NCBI GenBank assembly: GCA_900553405.1
Contig: USDF01000029.1
Location: 1-22,005 of the forward strand
DNA length: 22,005 nucleotides
Origin: an uncultured Clostridium sp.
GTDB lineage: Bacteria > Bacillota > Clostridia > TANB77 > CAG-508
Direction: 5' to 3'
This document shows positions 8,340 to 16,076 of this stretch, piece after piece. Both the position numbers and the translations under genes were made by a program. The first letter of the stretch is position 1. Every line of letters begins with the position of its first letter. A model generated the notes under the pieces. The model saw only the letters and a program-made list of their open reading frames with translations. It was not told the DNA's origin and did no database searches.

Positions 8340-10832
8340 ATGTTTCAAAATATAGCAAGGGATTTTGAAGAGAACCAAAATTCCTATGAGGATGTTGAAT
8401 TAAATAAAAAAGAAAAGATAAAAGAAGCAATAAAAAAATGTATATCTAAAAAAATGATAATGGTATACATTATATCTTTCTTACTTTCATGTGTTAGTTT
8501 TAATATAAACAAAGAACTAGCACCTTTTGGAATAGCAATACTAGTAGCAATTTTAAGTAATTGTATTCCAATAGGAATAGCAAGTATATTTGTAATAACA
8601 GGAACTAGCATTTGTTTTGGTGGGTCATCAACTTTAAATTTACTATTAACACTATTTTTAGTATTTGTTAGTATTTTAATAAAATCACCAAAATATGAAG
8701 AAGAAAAAGGCGAAAAGAGAAAACTAGGTTTACGTTTATTTATAAGTTGTTTATTAGTGCAAGTAGTACCATTATTTTTTAAACAAATAGTAATATACGA
8801 TTTATTATTTGCAGTTATTTATAGCATAGCAGCTTTCATATTCTACAAAATATTTTCTAATAGTATAGATATAATTACAAATATAGGAGAAAAAAGAGCA
8901 TATTCTATTGAAGAGGTAATGGGAGCAAGCTTAATGTTAGCCATTTGTGTATGTGCAATAGGAGATGTAAATGTATTTGGATTTAGTGTTAGAAATATTT
9001 TATGCATCCTAGTAGTACTAGTAATGGGCTGGAAAAATGGTATTTTAGTAGGGGCAACTTCAGGTGTTACTATAGGTAGTGTAGTAGGAATTATTGGAGG
9101 AGGAGAACCTATAATAATTGCTACATATGCGCTTTCAGGAATGATAGCAGGAATATTTAATCGTTTAGGAAAAATAGGAGTAATAATAGGCTTTGTATTA
9201 GGAAATGTACTTCTTACATATGTTTCAAATGGAAATACATCTTCTATAATAGCTTTCCAAGAAATATTAATTGCTTCATTAGGATTACTTGCAGTACCTA
9301 AAAACGTAAAAATAGATATAGAAGATTTATATGGAAAAGTAAAATTATTGCCAGATGGTGCAGATAGAACTTTAGAGGAAAACAAAGATACAATTTACAA
9401 ATTAAATAGTATGTCTGAAACAATATATGAAATGTCAAAAACGTATAAAGAAGCAGCAGCCACAATAGTAGATGAAGAAGAACTTAAAAAACAAGAAGAA
9501 GATAATTTAAGTATTTTCGAAAGAGAATTAGAAAACGACTTAGAAGGACTAGAAGAAAATATATTATTTGATGATATATATTCACCAGAAGACAATTTAG
9601 TAGAAGATATATTTAACTTATTATTAGATAATGAAAGAATTAACAGAAGAGATTTGTTAGATGTTTTAGCAGCACATAATAATTATATAATAGGATATGA
9701 AAAGGATTATATAAGTGATGATGTAGAAAAAGACATAGAACAAATGGTAAAAATAATTAACTATTCATATAAAGTTAGTAAACTAAATTTTATATGGAAG
9801 AAAAAATTAGATGAAAATAAAAAAGCTGTATCTAGTCAATTAGAAGAAGTTTCAAAAGCAATAGGAAATTTAGCAGATCAAATAGATACTAAAGAAAACG
9901 ATCCTTTTGCAAAACAAAAAGAAGAAATTAAATTATTATTAAAAGAAAAAGATATAGAAATACAAAATATAAATTATAAAAAAGAACCATCAGGAAGAAC
10001 AGAAGTTACTTTATACACACCTTCTTGTGAAAATGTGGAAAATCCAATCTGTGATATAAAGAAAATGGCAAGAATTATATCTAAAGTTTGCGAAGAGAAC
10101 ATGATTTTACAAAAACAAGAATGTGCGTTAAGAATGAAAGTTCCAAATTGTATGTATACATTCATATCTGAAGACAAGCAACAAATTAGAATAGGAATTG
10201 CAAAAACAACTAAAGCAGATTCAACTATGTCAGGAGATACAAGTATACAAACCAAATTAGAAGACGGAAAATATTTATTAGCAATTAGTGACGGAATGAG
10301 CTCTGGAAAAGAAGCAAGAAAAGCAAGCAAAACAGCAATAGCAATGTTAGACAGACTTCTTACATCAGGATTTGATAAAAATTCATCTTTAAGAATGATA
10401 AATTCAACATTAAATGCTATAGGTCAAGAAGATATGTATGCTACATTAGATATAGCAATTTTAGATTTATATGCAGGAAATTTAGAATTTATAAAAAACG
10501 GAGCATGTCCTACATACGTTAAAAATAGAAGAAATGTAGAAGTACTAAAATCAGTAAGTCTACCAACAGGAATATTAAATGATATAGATTTAGTAGTATA
10601 TGACAAAGATTTACAAGATGGAGACATTTTAGTAATGTGTAGCGATGGAATATTAGAGTCATCTGAAGAATACACAAATAAAGAATTATGGTTAAAATTC
10701 TTGTTAGAAGAAATAGAAACAGAAGACGTGCAAAAAATTGCAGACATAATTTTACAAGAAGCAATAGACAATAACTACGGAAAACCAAAGGATGATATGA
10801 CAGTTATAGTAGCTAGAGTAAATAATAAATAA
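8340..10832 (+). CDS. spoIIE: Stage II sporulation protein E (PP2C phosphatase)
   Basis: At 830 residues it is close to Bacillus subtilis SpoIIE (827). The ATG at 8340 follows GAGGTGG (8327-8333). Residues about 38-325 contain many membrane helices; a charged, coiled-coil-prone middle region runs from about 340 to 560. The C-terminal PP2C domain shows the metal-binding motifs: ISDGMSSG near 650, CSDGILES near 765 and DDMTVIVA near 818. In the family, SpoIIE acts at the polar septum of the forespore. It dephosphorylates the anti-anti-sigma factor SpoIIAA, which releases sigma-F, and it also interacts with FtsZ. Its presence implies a sporulation-capable organism. It appears monocistronic, with a terminator immediately after it. 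The usual clostridial neighbours (tilS, hpt, ftsH) do not follow it here. Confidence 0.96.
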   Translation: MFQNIARDFEENQNSYEDVELNKKEKIKEAIKKCISKKMIMVYIISFLLSCVSFNINKELAPFGIAILVAILSNCIPIGIASIFVITGTSICFGGSSTLNLLLTLFLVFVSILIKSPKYEEEKGEKRKLGLRLFISCLLVQVVPLFFKQIVIYDLLFAVIYSIAAFIFYKIFSNSIDIITNIGEKRAYSIEEVMGASLMLAICVCAIGDVNVFGFSVRNILCILVVLVMGWKNGILVGATSGVTIGSVVGIIGGGEPIIIATYALSGMIAGIFNRLGKIGVIIGFVLGNVLLTYVSNGNTSSIIAFQEILIASLGLLAVPKNVKIDIEDLYGKVKLLPDGADRTLEENKDTIYKLNSMSETIYEMSKTYKEAAATIVDEEELKKQEEDNLSIFERELENDLEGLEENILFDDIYSPEDNLVEDIFNLLLDNERINRRDLLDVLAAHNNYIIGYEKDYISDDVEKDIEQMVKIINYSYKVSKLNFIWKKKLDENKKAVSSQLEEVSKAIGNLADQIDTKENDPFAKQKEEIKLLLKEKDIEIQNINYKKEPSGRTEVTLYTPSCENVENPICDIKKMARIISKVCEENMILQKQECALRMKVPNCMYTFISEDKQQIRIGIAKTTKADSTMSGDTSIQTKLEDGKYLLAISDGMSSGKEARKASKTAIAMLDRLLTSGFDKNSSLRMINSTLNAIGQEDMYATLDIAILDLYAGNLEFIKNGACPTYVKNRRNVEVLKSVSLPTGILNDIDLVVYDKDLQDGDILVMCSDGILESSEEYTNKELWLKFLLEEIETEDVQKIADIILQEAIDNNYGKPKDDMTVIVARVNNK

Positions 10833-10860
10833 AAAACAAGGTGTAAAACCTTGTTTTTTT
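10833..10860 (+). terminator. Intrinsic terminator of spoIIE
   Basis: A 10-bp perfect stem (10833-10842 with 10848-10857), GTAAA loop and T run begin immediately after the spoIIE stop codon. Confidence 0.9.
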
Positions 10861-10880
10861 ATGTCAAAATATGTTATAGT
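10851..10880 (+). promoter_or_regulatory. Candidate extended -10 promoter of the WG-repeat gene
   Basis: TATGTTATAGT at 10870-10880 gives an extended -10 (TGT plus TATAGT). A weak TTGTTT -35 is found 18 nt upstream, inside the terminator tail of spoIIE. The gene start is 40 nt downstream. Confidence 0.5.
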
Positions 10881-10919
10881 ATAAAAAGAAAATCCTAAAA
10901 ATAACAAGGAGATATAAAT

Positions 10920-12437
10920 ATGAGTAGAGGTAAAAGATATAACAATGACGAAAGAAAATTAAATATGAAAAAAGTATTTGCAGTAATTATAGCAATAATT
11001 GTTATAGCAATGTTTTTTATAGGAATGAAAGAATTATTAAAAGGAAGTCCAAAGACAAATGAAAAGACATTTGCGCTAGCATATTATACTTTATATGAAA
11101 ACGAAAAATGGGGAGTAATAGATACAAGAGGAAATATAGTTATTAATCCAGAATATGAAGAAATGATTGTAATTCCAGACAATACAAAGCCAGTATTTAT
11201 TTGTATGGAAAGTGTAGACTATACAAACGATACATTTAAAACAAAAGCAATAGACGAAAAAGGAAAACAACTATTTACAAACTATGAACAAGTGGAAGTA
11301 ATATACAATCATGATGAGAATAATAATATATGGTATGAAAGCAATATATTAAAAGTACAAAAAGATGGAAAATATGGATTAATAAACTTAGATGGAAAAG
11401 AAATATTAGCTTGCACAGAAGACAATATAGAACCAATGTTAGGTACAAAATCAGTATACATTACAACTGCTAATGGTAAAAAAGGATTAGTAGACAACAT
11501 GGGAAAAGTAATAATTGAAAACGATTATACAGAAATAAGTGCTCTTACAAGTAAATATTCAAATGGATTTATTGTAAAAAATGACCAAGGAAAATATGGA
11601 GTAATTAACAATGACAAAACAGTAGCACTAGAAGAAAAATATGATGAAATAAGTCCAGTTAGCGAAAATAAAATGTATGTTGTAAAAGAAGGTTCAGATT
11701 CTAAAATAGTAAATACAGATGGAGAAGAATTTTTAGTAAACGCATTTGAAGAAGTAAAACAAATAAATACAGATAATATAGTAGTAAAAGTAAATGGAAA
11801 ATATGGAGTAAAAACAATAAATGGAGTAGAAAAAATACCTGCAACATATGATGATTTAACATATACATTCGACAATTACTACATTGCAAAAAAAGAAGGA
11901 AAATATGGAATAGTTAATGAGAAAAACGAAGAAAAACTTTCATTCAATTATACATATATAAAATATCTAGATACTATAGGAATATTACAAGCAGAAACAG
12001 AAAATATGGAATCAGAGTTATTAGATAGAAACTTAAAAGTTAAAGTTAAGGGAATAATAGCACAAATAAACGACGATAAAAATTACATAAGAGTTAGAGA
12101 GAATGACGAATATAAATACTATAACTTCAAATTAGAACAAAAAGAAAGCAAAGAAATACTTGCAACAAATACAATATTCTTAAGTAAAAAAGACGGAAAA
12201 TACGGATATGTAAACGATAAAGGTATAGTTGTAGTAGATTATCAATACGAAGATGCAACAGAACAAAATAAATATGGATATGTTGCAGTAAAAAAAGACG
12301 GAAAATGGGGTTGCCTAGACGCTAAAGGAAATGTAGTAGTAGAATGTACTAATACATTAGATGATGTTCTAGTAGTAGATTTCATTGGCAAATGGCATTT
12401 AGCAACAGACATCAATGCAAACTATTATACAAAATAA
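10920..12437 (+). CDS. Membrane-anchored WG-repeat protein
   Basis: The ATG at 10920 follows AAGGAGA (10906-10912), giving 505 residues. A basic N-terminus leads into one membrane helix (about 17-38: VFAVIIAIIVIAMFFIG). The rest is an extracytoplasmic array of about nine WG/KWG beta repeats. Clear examples are EKWGVIDTRGNIVINPEYEE, GKYGLINLDGKEI, GKYGVINNDKTV, GKYGIVNEKNEE, GKYGYVNDKGIVVVDYQYED and, near the end, GKWGCLDAKGNVVVE. The spacing is mostly 45-55 residues, and the segment around residues 355-410 is more diverged. WG repeats (PF14903) form beta-propeller-like or solenoid scaffolds; molecular functions are mostly unknown. Lying after spoIIE does not prove a sporulation role, since it has a terminator before it and a promoter of its own. 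No enzymatic motif is visible. Confidence 0.88.
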   Translation: MSRGKRYNNDERKLNMKKVFAVIIAIIVIAMFFIGMKELLKGSPKTNEKTFALAYYTLYENEKWGVIDTRGNIVINPEYEEMIVIPDNTKPVFICMESVDYTNDTFKTKAIDEKGKQLFTNYEQVEVIYNHDENNNIWYESNILKVQKDGKYGLINLDGKEILACTEDNIEPMLGTKSVYITTANGKKGLVDNMGKVIIENDYTEISALTSKYSNGFIVKNDQGKYGVINNDKTVALEEKYDEISPVSENKMYVVKEGSDSKIVNTDGEEFLVNAFEEVKQINTDNIVVKVNGKYGVKTINGVEKIPATYDDLTYTFDNYYIAKKEGKYGIVNEKNEEKLSFNYTYIKYLDTIGILQAETENMESELLDRNLKVKVKGIIAQINDDKNYIRVRENDEYKYYNFKLEQKESKEILATNTIFLSKKDGKYGYVNDKGIVVVDYQYEDATEQNKYGYVAVKKDGKWGCLDAKGNVVVECTNTLDDVLVVDFIGKWHLATDINANYYTK

Positions 12438-12440
12438 AAC

Positions 12441-12507
12441 AACACTCCTTTGGGGACGTTTCCTGCGTGTGGCAATAGGGACGCCCCTTTTTGCCACTTT
12501 TGGTGTT
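12441..12507. repeat. REP-like GC-rich palindromic element
   Basis: This island of high GC in AT-rich spacer has nested inverted repeats: AACAC (12441-12445) with GTGTT (12503-12507), GTGGCAA (12469-12475) with TTGCCAC (12491-12497), and AGGG (12477-12480) with CCCT (12485-12488). It also carries two direct copies of a (G/A)GGGACG word (12452-12458 and 12477-12483). Similar GGGGACG-type palindromes are, as I recall, scattered between genes in many clostridial genomes and resemble REP sequences moved in trans by Y1 (RAYT) transposases. No transposase is in the window. Confidence 0.6.
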
Positions 12508-12637
12508 ACATTGGATTATTATTTAAGAATTTAAAATACGTTAATAAAACATAAGATTTTAGTGCAATTAGGACTTAAAATATAAATTTTTAAACTACAA
12601 AATTAATTATAAAAAGTTATTATATATTATGAATAGC

Positions 12638-12643
12638 GAGGAG
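12638..12643 (+). promoter_or_regulatory. Ribosome site that fixes the acpS start at TTG
   Basis: GAGGAG lies 6 nt before TTG 12650. The upstream in-frame ATG at 12629 has no ribosome site and would place this sequence inside the coding region. Confidence 0.7.
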
Positions 12644-12649
12644 AAAAAA

Positions 12650-13018
12650 TTGAAAGTAAATTGTGGTACAGATATAATAGAAGTCTACAGAATAAAAGAA
12701 AGTATAGAAAGAATGGGAGATAACTTCCTAAATAAAATATATACAGAAAAAGAAATAGAATATTGCAATAGTAAAAATAATATGAAATATCAACACTTTG
12801 CGGCTAGATTTGCAGCGAAAGAGGCAATATTTAAAGCAATTTCAAATATGTTAAAAGATAAATATGAAATAACATGGAAAGATGTAGAAATATTAAACGA
12901 CGAAAATGGTAGACCATACGTGCATTTTTTAAACAATAATTATAACATAAAACAAATAGATATTAGTATTTCACATTTAAAAGAATATGCAATTGCTAAT
13001 TGTATAATAGTGTTTTAA
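12650..13018 (+). CDS. acpS: Holo-[acyl-carrier-protein] synthase
   Basis: AcpS transfers 4'-phosphopantetheine from CoA to the serine of acyl carrier protein, activating fatty-acid synthesis in the cytoplasm. From TTG 12650 the protein has 122 residues, the usual family length. GTDIIEV places the conserved metal-binding Asp at residue 8, and RFAAKEA places the Glu at residue 58, the same numbers as in Bacillus subtilis AcpS. This supports the TTG start over the in-frame ATG at 12629 (129 residues, no ribosome site). The SISHLKEYAIA C-terminal motif is also present. It lies upstream of tatD on the same strand, 142 bases apart. Promoter signals in the preceding AT-rich spacer are not clear. 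Confidence 0.95.
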   Translation: MKVNCGTDIIEVYRIKESIERMGDNFLNKIYTEKEIEYCNSKNNMKYQHFAARFAAKEAIFKAISNMLKDKYEITWKDVEILNDENGRPYVHFLNNNYNIKQIDISISHLKEYAIANCIIVF

Positions 13019-13128
13019 AGAAAAGTATTACAAAAATAAATTGATAGAAACTAAAACTAACTTGAATAAAAAATAATTTCAAAATAATTAAAAGCGAAAA
13101 GATTAAATATAAAGGAAAGGGGAAACTT

Positions 13129-13143
13129 GTATAATTATTATAC
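13129..13143. repeat. Perfect 15-bp palindrome before tatD
   Basis: GTATAAT, T, ATTATAC: a 7-bp perfect inverted repeat around a single base. It lies 18 bases upstream of the tatD ATG and just after a purine-rich AAAGGGG (13116-13122). It could be a repressor site or simply AT-rich chance. Confidence 0.4.
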
Positions 13144-13160
13144 GAGAAGTAGAAATTTTA

Positions 13161-13943
13161 ATGGAATTTTTTGACTCACATTCACATTATAATGATGAAA
13201 AATTTAATGAAGATAGAGAAGATATCATAAAGAAAACATATGAAGAAGGAATAACAAAATGGATTTGCGCAGGTTATGACATTCCTTCATCTATATTTAG
13301 CGTAAAGCTTGCAAATGAAAACAAATTTATCTATTCGATTTGTGGGATTTCACCAAATAACGTGCCAGAAAATATAGAATTTATTGATAAAATGGTAATA
13401 GATATAGAAAATCTTATAAAACAAGATGCAAATAAAAAGGTTGTGGCCGTAGGAGAGATAGGATTAGATTATTATTGGAACAAAGAAAATAAAGAAATAC
13501 AAAAGGAAATGTTTAAAAAACAAATAGAACTTGCGAATAAATATAACTTACCAATAGTTATTCATACAAGAGAAGCAGTAATGGATACAATAGATATGCT
13601 TAAAAAACATGAAGTAAATAAAAAAGGAATATTTCATTGTTGTCCATTAAATCAAGAACTAGTGAAAGAAGCTTTGAAATTAGGATTTTATATATCTTTT
13701 GCAGGGCCAATTACATTTAAAAATTCAAAAAATGCTAAAGATGTAGTTAGTATGGTTCCGTTAGATAGAATATTGATTGAAACAGATAGTCCTTATTTGG
13801 CACCAGAGCCTAAAAGAGGAACAAGAAATGATTCAAGAAATGTTAAATTAGTTGCAGAAAAAATAGCAGAATTTAAAAATATTTCTTTAGAAGAAGTAGC
13901 AAAAGCTACATATGATAATGCTTTGAAGATTTTTGAAATATAA
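13161..13943 (+). CDS. tatD: TatD-family metal-dependent hydrolase
   Basis: This 260-residue amidohydrolase-fold TIM barrel is of the usual family length. The metal-site motifs are all present: DSHSH (His7, His9), GEIGLDYYW (Glu99), VIHTRE (His135), FHCCP (His159) and ETDSPYL (Asp209), followed by the typical PEPKRGTRND segment. TatD proteins are Mg-dependent 3'-5' DNA/RNA exonucleases linked to DNA repair and quality control; the exact substrate here is inferred from family. The N-terminus MEFFDSHSH aligns with known starts, so ATG 13161 is kept although only a weak GAGAAG (13145-13150) precedes it. It sits before an RpfB/YabE-like gene, as yabD-yabE do in Bacillus subtilis. rnmV and ksgA do not follow here. 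Confidence 0.94.
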   Translation: MEFFDSHSHYNDEKFNEDREDIIKKTYEEGITKWICAGYDIPSSIFSVKLANENKFIYSICGISPNNVPENIEFIDKMVIDIENLIKQDANKKVVAVGEIGLDYYWNKENKEIQKEMFKKQIELANKYNLPIVIHTREAVMDTIDMLKKHEVNKKGIFHCCPLNQELVKEALKLGFYISFAGPITFKNSKNAKDVVSMVPLDRILIETDSPYLAPEPKRGTRNDSRNVKLVAEKIAEFKNISLEEVAKATYDNALKIFEI

Positions 13944-14015
13944 TTGTTTTTTGGAAAATTTTTAAAATTATTCATTTTTTTGGTACAAGCCACATATAAT
14001 ATATATTAGAGAGAA

Positions 14016-14034
14016 TTTACAATATGTAAATTAG
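14016..14034. promoter_or_regulatory. 19-bp palindrome, possible operator
   Basis: AATTTACA, ATA, TGTAAATT: a perfect 8-bp inverted repeat around three bases, in the tatD to G5/3D gene spacer. It is 44 bases upstream of a consensus -35. The symmetry fits a dimeric regulator site, but none is known for this position. Confidence 0.4.
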
Positions 14035-14077
14035 ACAAAAGCCAAGGGCCCCTAAGCAATACAAAAAATACTAAAAT

Positions 14078-14106
14078 TTGACACTAAAAATAAATAATGG
14101 TATAAT
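14078..14106 (+). promoter_or_regulatory. Consensus sigma-A promoter
   Basis: TTGACA (14078-14083), 17-nt spacer and TATAAT (14101-14106): full consensus, 33 nt before the ATG of the G5/3D gene. This predicts strong vegetative expression and a short leader, leaving no room for a c-di-AMP (ydaO) riboswitch of the kind that often precedes rpfB-like genes. Confidence 0.88.
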
Positions 14107-14139
14107 TGCATTGTTGATTTAGAAGGAGGAAACTTTTTT

Positions 14140-15132
14140 ATGAACAAAAATGAAAAAGCGTCTGGATCGCTAATAAAAATATTAGCAATTAGCTTAATAC
14201 TTATGTTTTTAACAGGTATTGGAGTTATGGCATCCAACGCAAAGATTACAAGTGTAAAAATTATACTTTCTAATGACTATGAAATGGTAGTACTTACAGG
14301 GAAAACGAAAGTATTAGATATATTAAAAGAAAATCATATTTCTTTATCAGAGGATGAGATAGTAACACCAAATCTTGAAGAGGAAATATTAGAAAATAAA
14401 ACAATAAGAATTTCAAATAAAATAGATGAAATATTAGAAAAGGCTGAAACAGAAAAAGTAATTTCAGCAGAAGAAATATTAAGTTCATATGGAACTATTG
14501 TAGAAAAATTAGTTACAGAACAAGAAGTTATTCCATTTGAAACAATTACAAAAGAGGCAACAGGAGAAGGTACAAAACAAAACAAAGTTGTTCAAAGTGG
14601 TAAAAATGGATTAAAAGAAGTAACATATAAAATAAAATATCAAAACGAAGAAGAAATTGAAAGAACAGAGATTTCTAGCACAATTATTAAGGAACCAGTA
14701 AATAAAATAGTAGAAGTAAGAACTGTACAAGTAACGTCAAGAGGTGGAGATGAAAGAATTGCAACTTCAAATCCTGCACTTACAGCTTCAACAACACTTG
14801 CAAAAAAAGTACAAGGAATTACTCCTACAGTAAGAACACTTAACACTTCAGCATATTGTTCTTGTGTAAAATGTTGCGGTAAAACAAATGGAATTACAGC
14901 TTCAGGAGCAAAAGCATCAGCATGGTATACAGTAGCTGCTGGAAAAGGATATAAAATGGGAACAGTAATATATATTCCAGCTTTAGCAGACAAGCCAAAT
15001 GGCGGATGGTTTGTAGTTCAAGATAGAGGTGGCGCTATATCAAATAGCAAATTAGATATTTATATGGGTTCTCATAGTAGTGCGCTTCAATATGGAAGAA
15101 GAACTTTAGAAGCATACATTTATGAATTTTAA
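14140..15132 (+). CDS. RpfB/YabE-like G5 and 3D-domain cell-wall protein
   Basis: The ATG at 14140 follows AAGGAGG (14123-14129), giving 330 residues. Residues about 10-32 form a membrane or signal helix (IKILAISLILMFLTGIGVMA). A DUF348/YabE-type module follows (VVLTGKTKVLDILKENHISL), then a G5-like beta region (about 125-200, including EVIPFETITKEATG). The C-terminal 3D domain (about 235-330) contains AYCSCVKCCGKTNGITASG and VQDRGGAISNSKLDIYMG. Proteins of this build (YabE, RpfB, YocH type) act outside the cell on peptidoglycan; the 3D fold is related to MltA/RlpA lytic transglycosylases. Two of the three family Asp residues are visible (VQDRGG, LDIY). The first, usually in a VAVDP context, is replaced here by VAAGKG. 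It is downstream of tatD as in Bacillus but has its own strong promoter. Confidence 0.9.
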   Translation: MNKNEKASGSLIKILAISLILMFLTGIGVMASNAKITSVKIILSNDYEMVVLTGKTKVLDILKENHISLSEDEIVTPNLEEEILENKTIRISNKIDEILEKAETEKVISAEEILSSYGTIVEKLVTEQEVIPFETITKEATGEGTKQNKVVQSGKNGLKEVTYKIKYQNEEEIERTEISSTIIKEPVNKIVEVRTVQVTSRGGDERIATSNPALTASTTLAKKVQGITPTVRTLNTSAYCSCVKCCGKTNGITASGAKASAWYTVAAGKGYKMGTVIYIPALADKPNGGWFVVQDRGGAISNSKLDIYMGSHSSALQYGRRTLEAYIYEF

Positions 15133-15138
15133 AAATTT

Positions 15139-15178
15139 GGGTCAATTAGGGACAGTCCCCAATTGATCCTTTTTGCAT
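15139..15178 (+). terminator. REP-like palindrome that may act as terminator
   Basis: A 9-bp stem (15139-15147 with 15161-15169, one G-U), one mismatch, then GGGA/TCCC around a CAG loop, followed by TTTTT. It starts seven bases after the G5/3D stop. The AGGGAC/GTCCCC core resembles the element at 12441-12507 and the GGGGACTGTCCCC palindromes I recall as frequent in clostridial spacers, so it may be a repeat insertion reused as a terminator. Confidence 0.65.
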
Positions 15179-15226
15179 TAGAAATATAAAAAATTAATAA
15201 TTTAAAGAAAGCGAGTGAAATTTATT

Positions 15227-15982
15227 ATGAAATTGATATCTTGGAATGTAAATGGCTTAAGGGCAGTTATAAATAAAGGATTTATGGATTTTTTTAAACA
15301 GATAGATGCGGACATTTTTTGTATTCAAGAGACAAAGATGCAAGAAGGTCAAATAGAACTTATATTAGATGGATACTACCAATATTTTAATAGTGCAATA
15401 AAAAAAGGATATTCTGGAACAGCAGTATTTACTAAAGAAAAGCCAATAAATGTTACATATGGTATAGGAATAGAAGAACATGATCAAGAAGGAAGAATAA
15501 TAACGGCTGAATATGAAAAATTTTATTTAGTTAATTGTTATACTCCAAATTCAAAGAGAGAGTTAGAGAGACTAGAATATCGTAAAATTTGGGAAGACGA
15601 GATAAGAAAATATTTGAAGAAATTGGAGGAAACAAAACCTGTAATTTATTGTGGAGATTTAAATGTAGCTCATGAAGAAATTGATTTAAAAAATCCAAAA
15701 ACAAATCATTATAGTGCAGGTTTTACAGATGAAGAAAGAAATAAAATGACAGAATTATTAAATGCTGGATTTATAGATAGTTTTAGATACTTGTATCCTG
15801 AAAAGGAAAATGCTTATACATGGTGGTCATATATGATGAAAGCACGTGAAAAAAATGTTGGGTGGAGAATAGATTATTTTATAACTTCAAATAGTTTAAA
15901 AGAAAAAATAGAGGATAGCAAAATATATAGTGAAGTTATGGGAAGTGACCATTGCCCAATAGAATTAGATATAGAGGTATAA
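15227..15982 (+). CDS. exoA: Exodeoxyribonuclease III (AP endonuclease)
   Basis: From ATG 15227 this is 251 residues, essentially the length of Bacillus subtilis ExoA (252). Its N-terminus MKLISWNVNGLRA is identical in pattern. An in-frame GTG at 15215 would add four residues but has a poorer ribosome site. EEP-fold catalytic motifs are all seen: WNVNG (Asn7), QETK (Glu35), YTPNS, GDLNVAH (Asp/Asn pair), WWSY, WRIDYF and GSDHCP (Asp-His). The enzyme cleaves at abasic sites and removes 3' blocking groups in base-excision repair in the cytoplasm. The preceding spacer (15179-15226) has no obvious promoter. Any read-through would come from the G5/3D gene across the palindrome. Confidence 0.96.
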   Translation: MKLISWNVNGLRAVINKGFMDFFKQIDADIFCIQETKMQEGQIELILDGYYQYFNSAIKKGYSGTAVFTKEKPINVTYGIGIEEHDQEGRIITAEYEKFYLVNCYTPNSKRELERLEYRKIWEDEIRKYLKKLEETKPVIYCGDLNVAHEEIDLKNPKTNHYSAGFTDEERNKMTELLNAGFIDSFRYLYPEKENAYTWWSYMMKAREKNVGWRIDYFITSNSLKEKIEDSKIYSEVMGSDHCPIELDIEV

Positions 15983-16024
15983 AAAAAGACCTAATTATTA
16001 ATTATATAATAATTAGGTCTTTTT
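15983..16024. terminator. Bidirectional terminator between exoA and COG2426 gene
   Basis: A perfect 17-bp stem (15983-15999 with 16008-16024), 8-nt loop, A-run on the left and T-run on the right. It begins at the exoA stop codon and serves that gene on the plus strand. The minus-strand gene ends at 16077, so the same hairpin can end its transcript. Confidence 0.9.
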
Positions 16025-16076
16025 ATTAGATAAATTATGTAATTAAAATTCTAAATAATTTACATTGTACAAAATT

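Noticed and set aside
14042..14056. GCCAAGGGCCCCTAAGC as a riboswitch or terminator before the G5/3D gene
   Set aside because: Pairing is interrupted by three mismatches, no T-run follows, and the consensus promoter is downstream of it. No c-di-AMP riboswitch motif is present.
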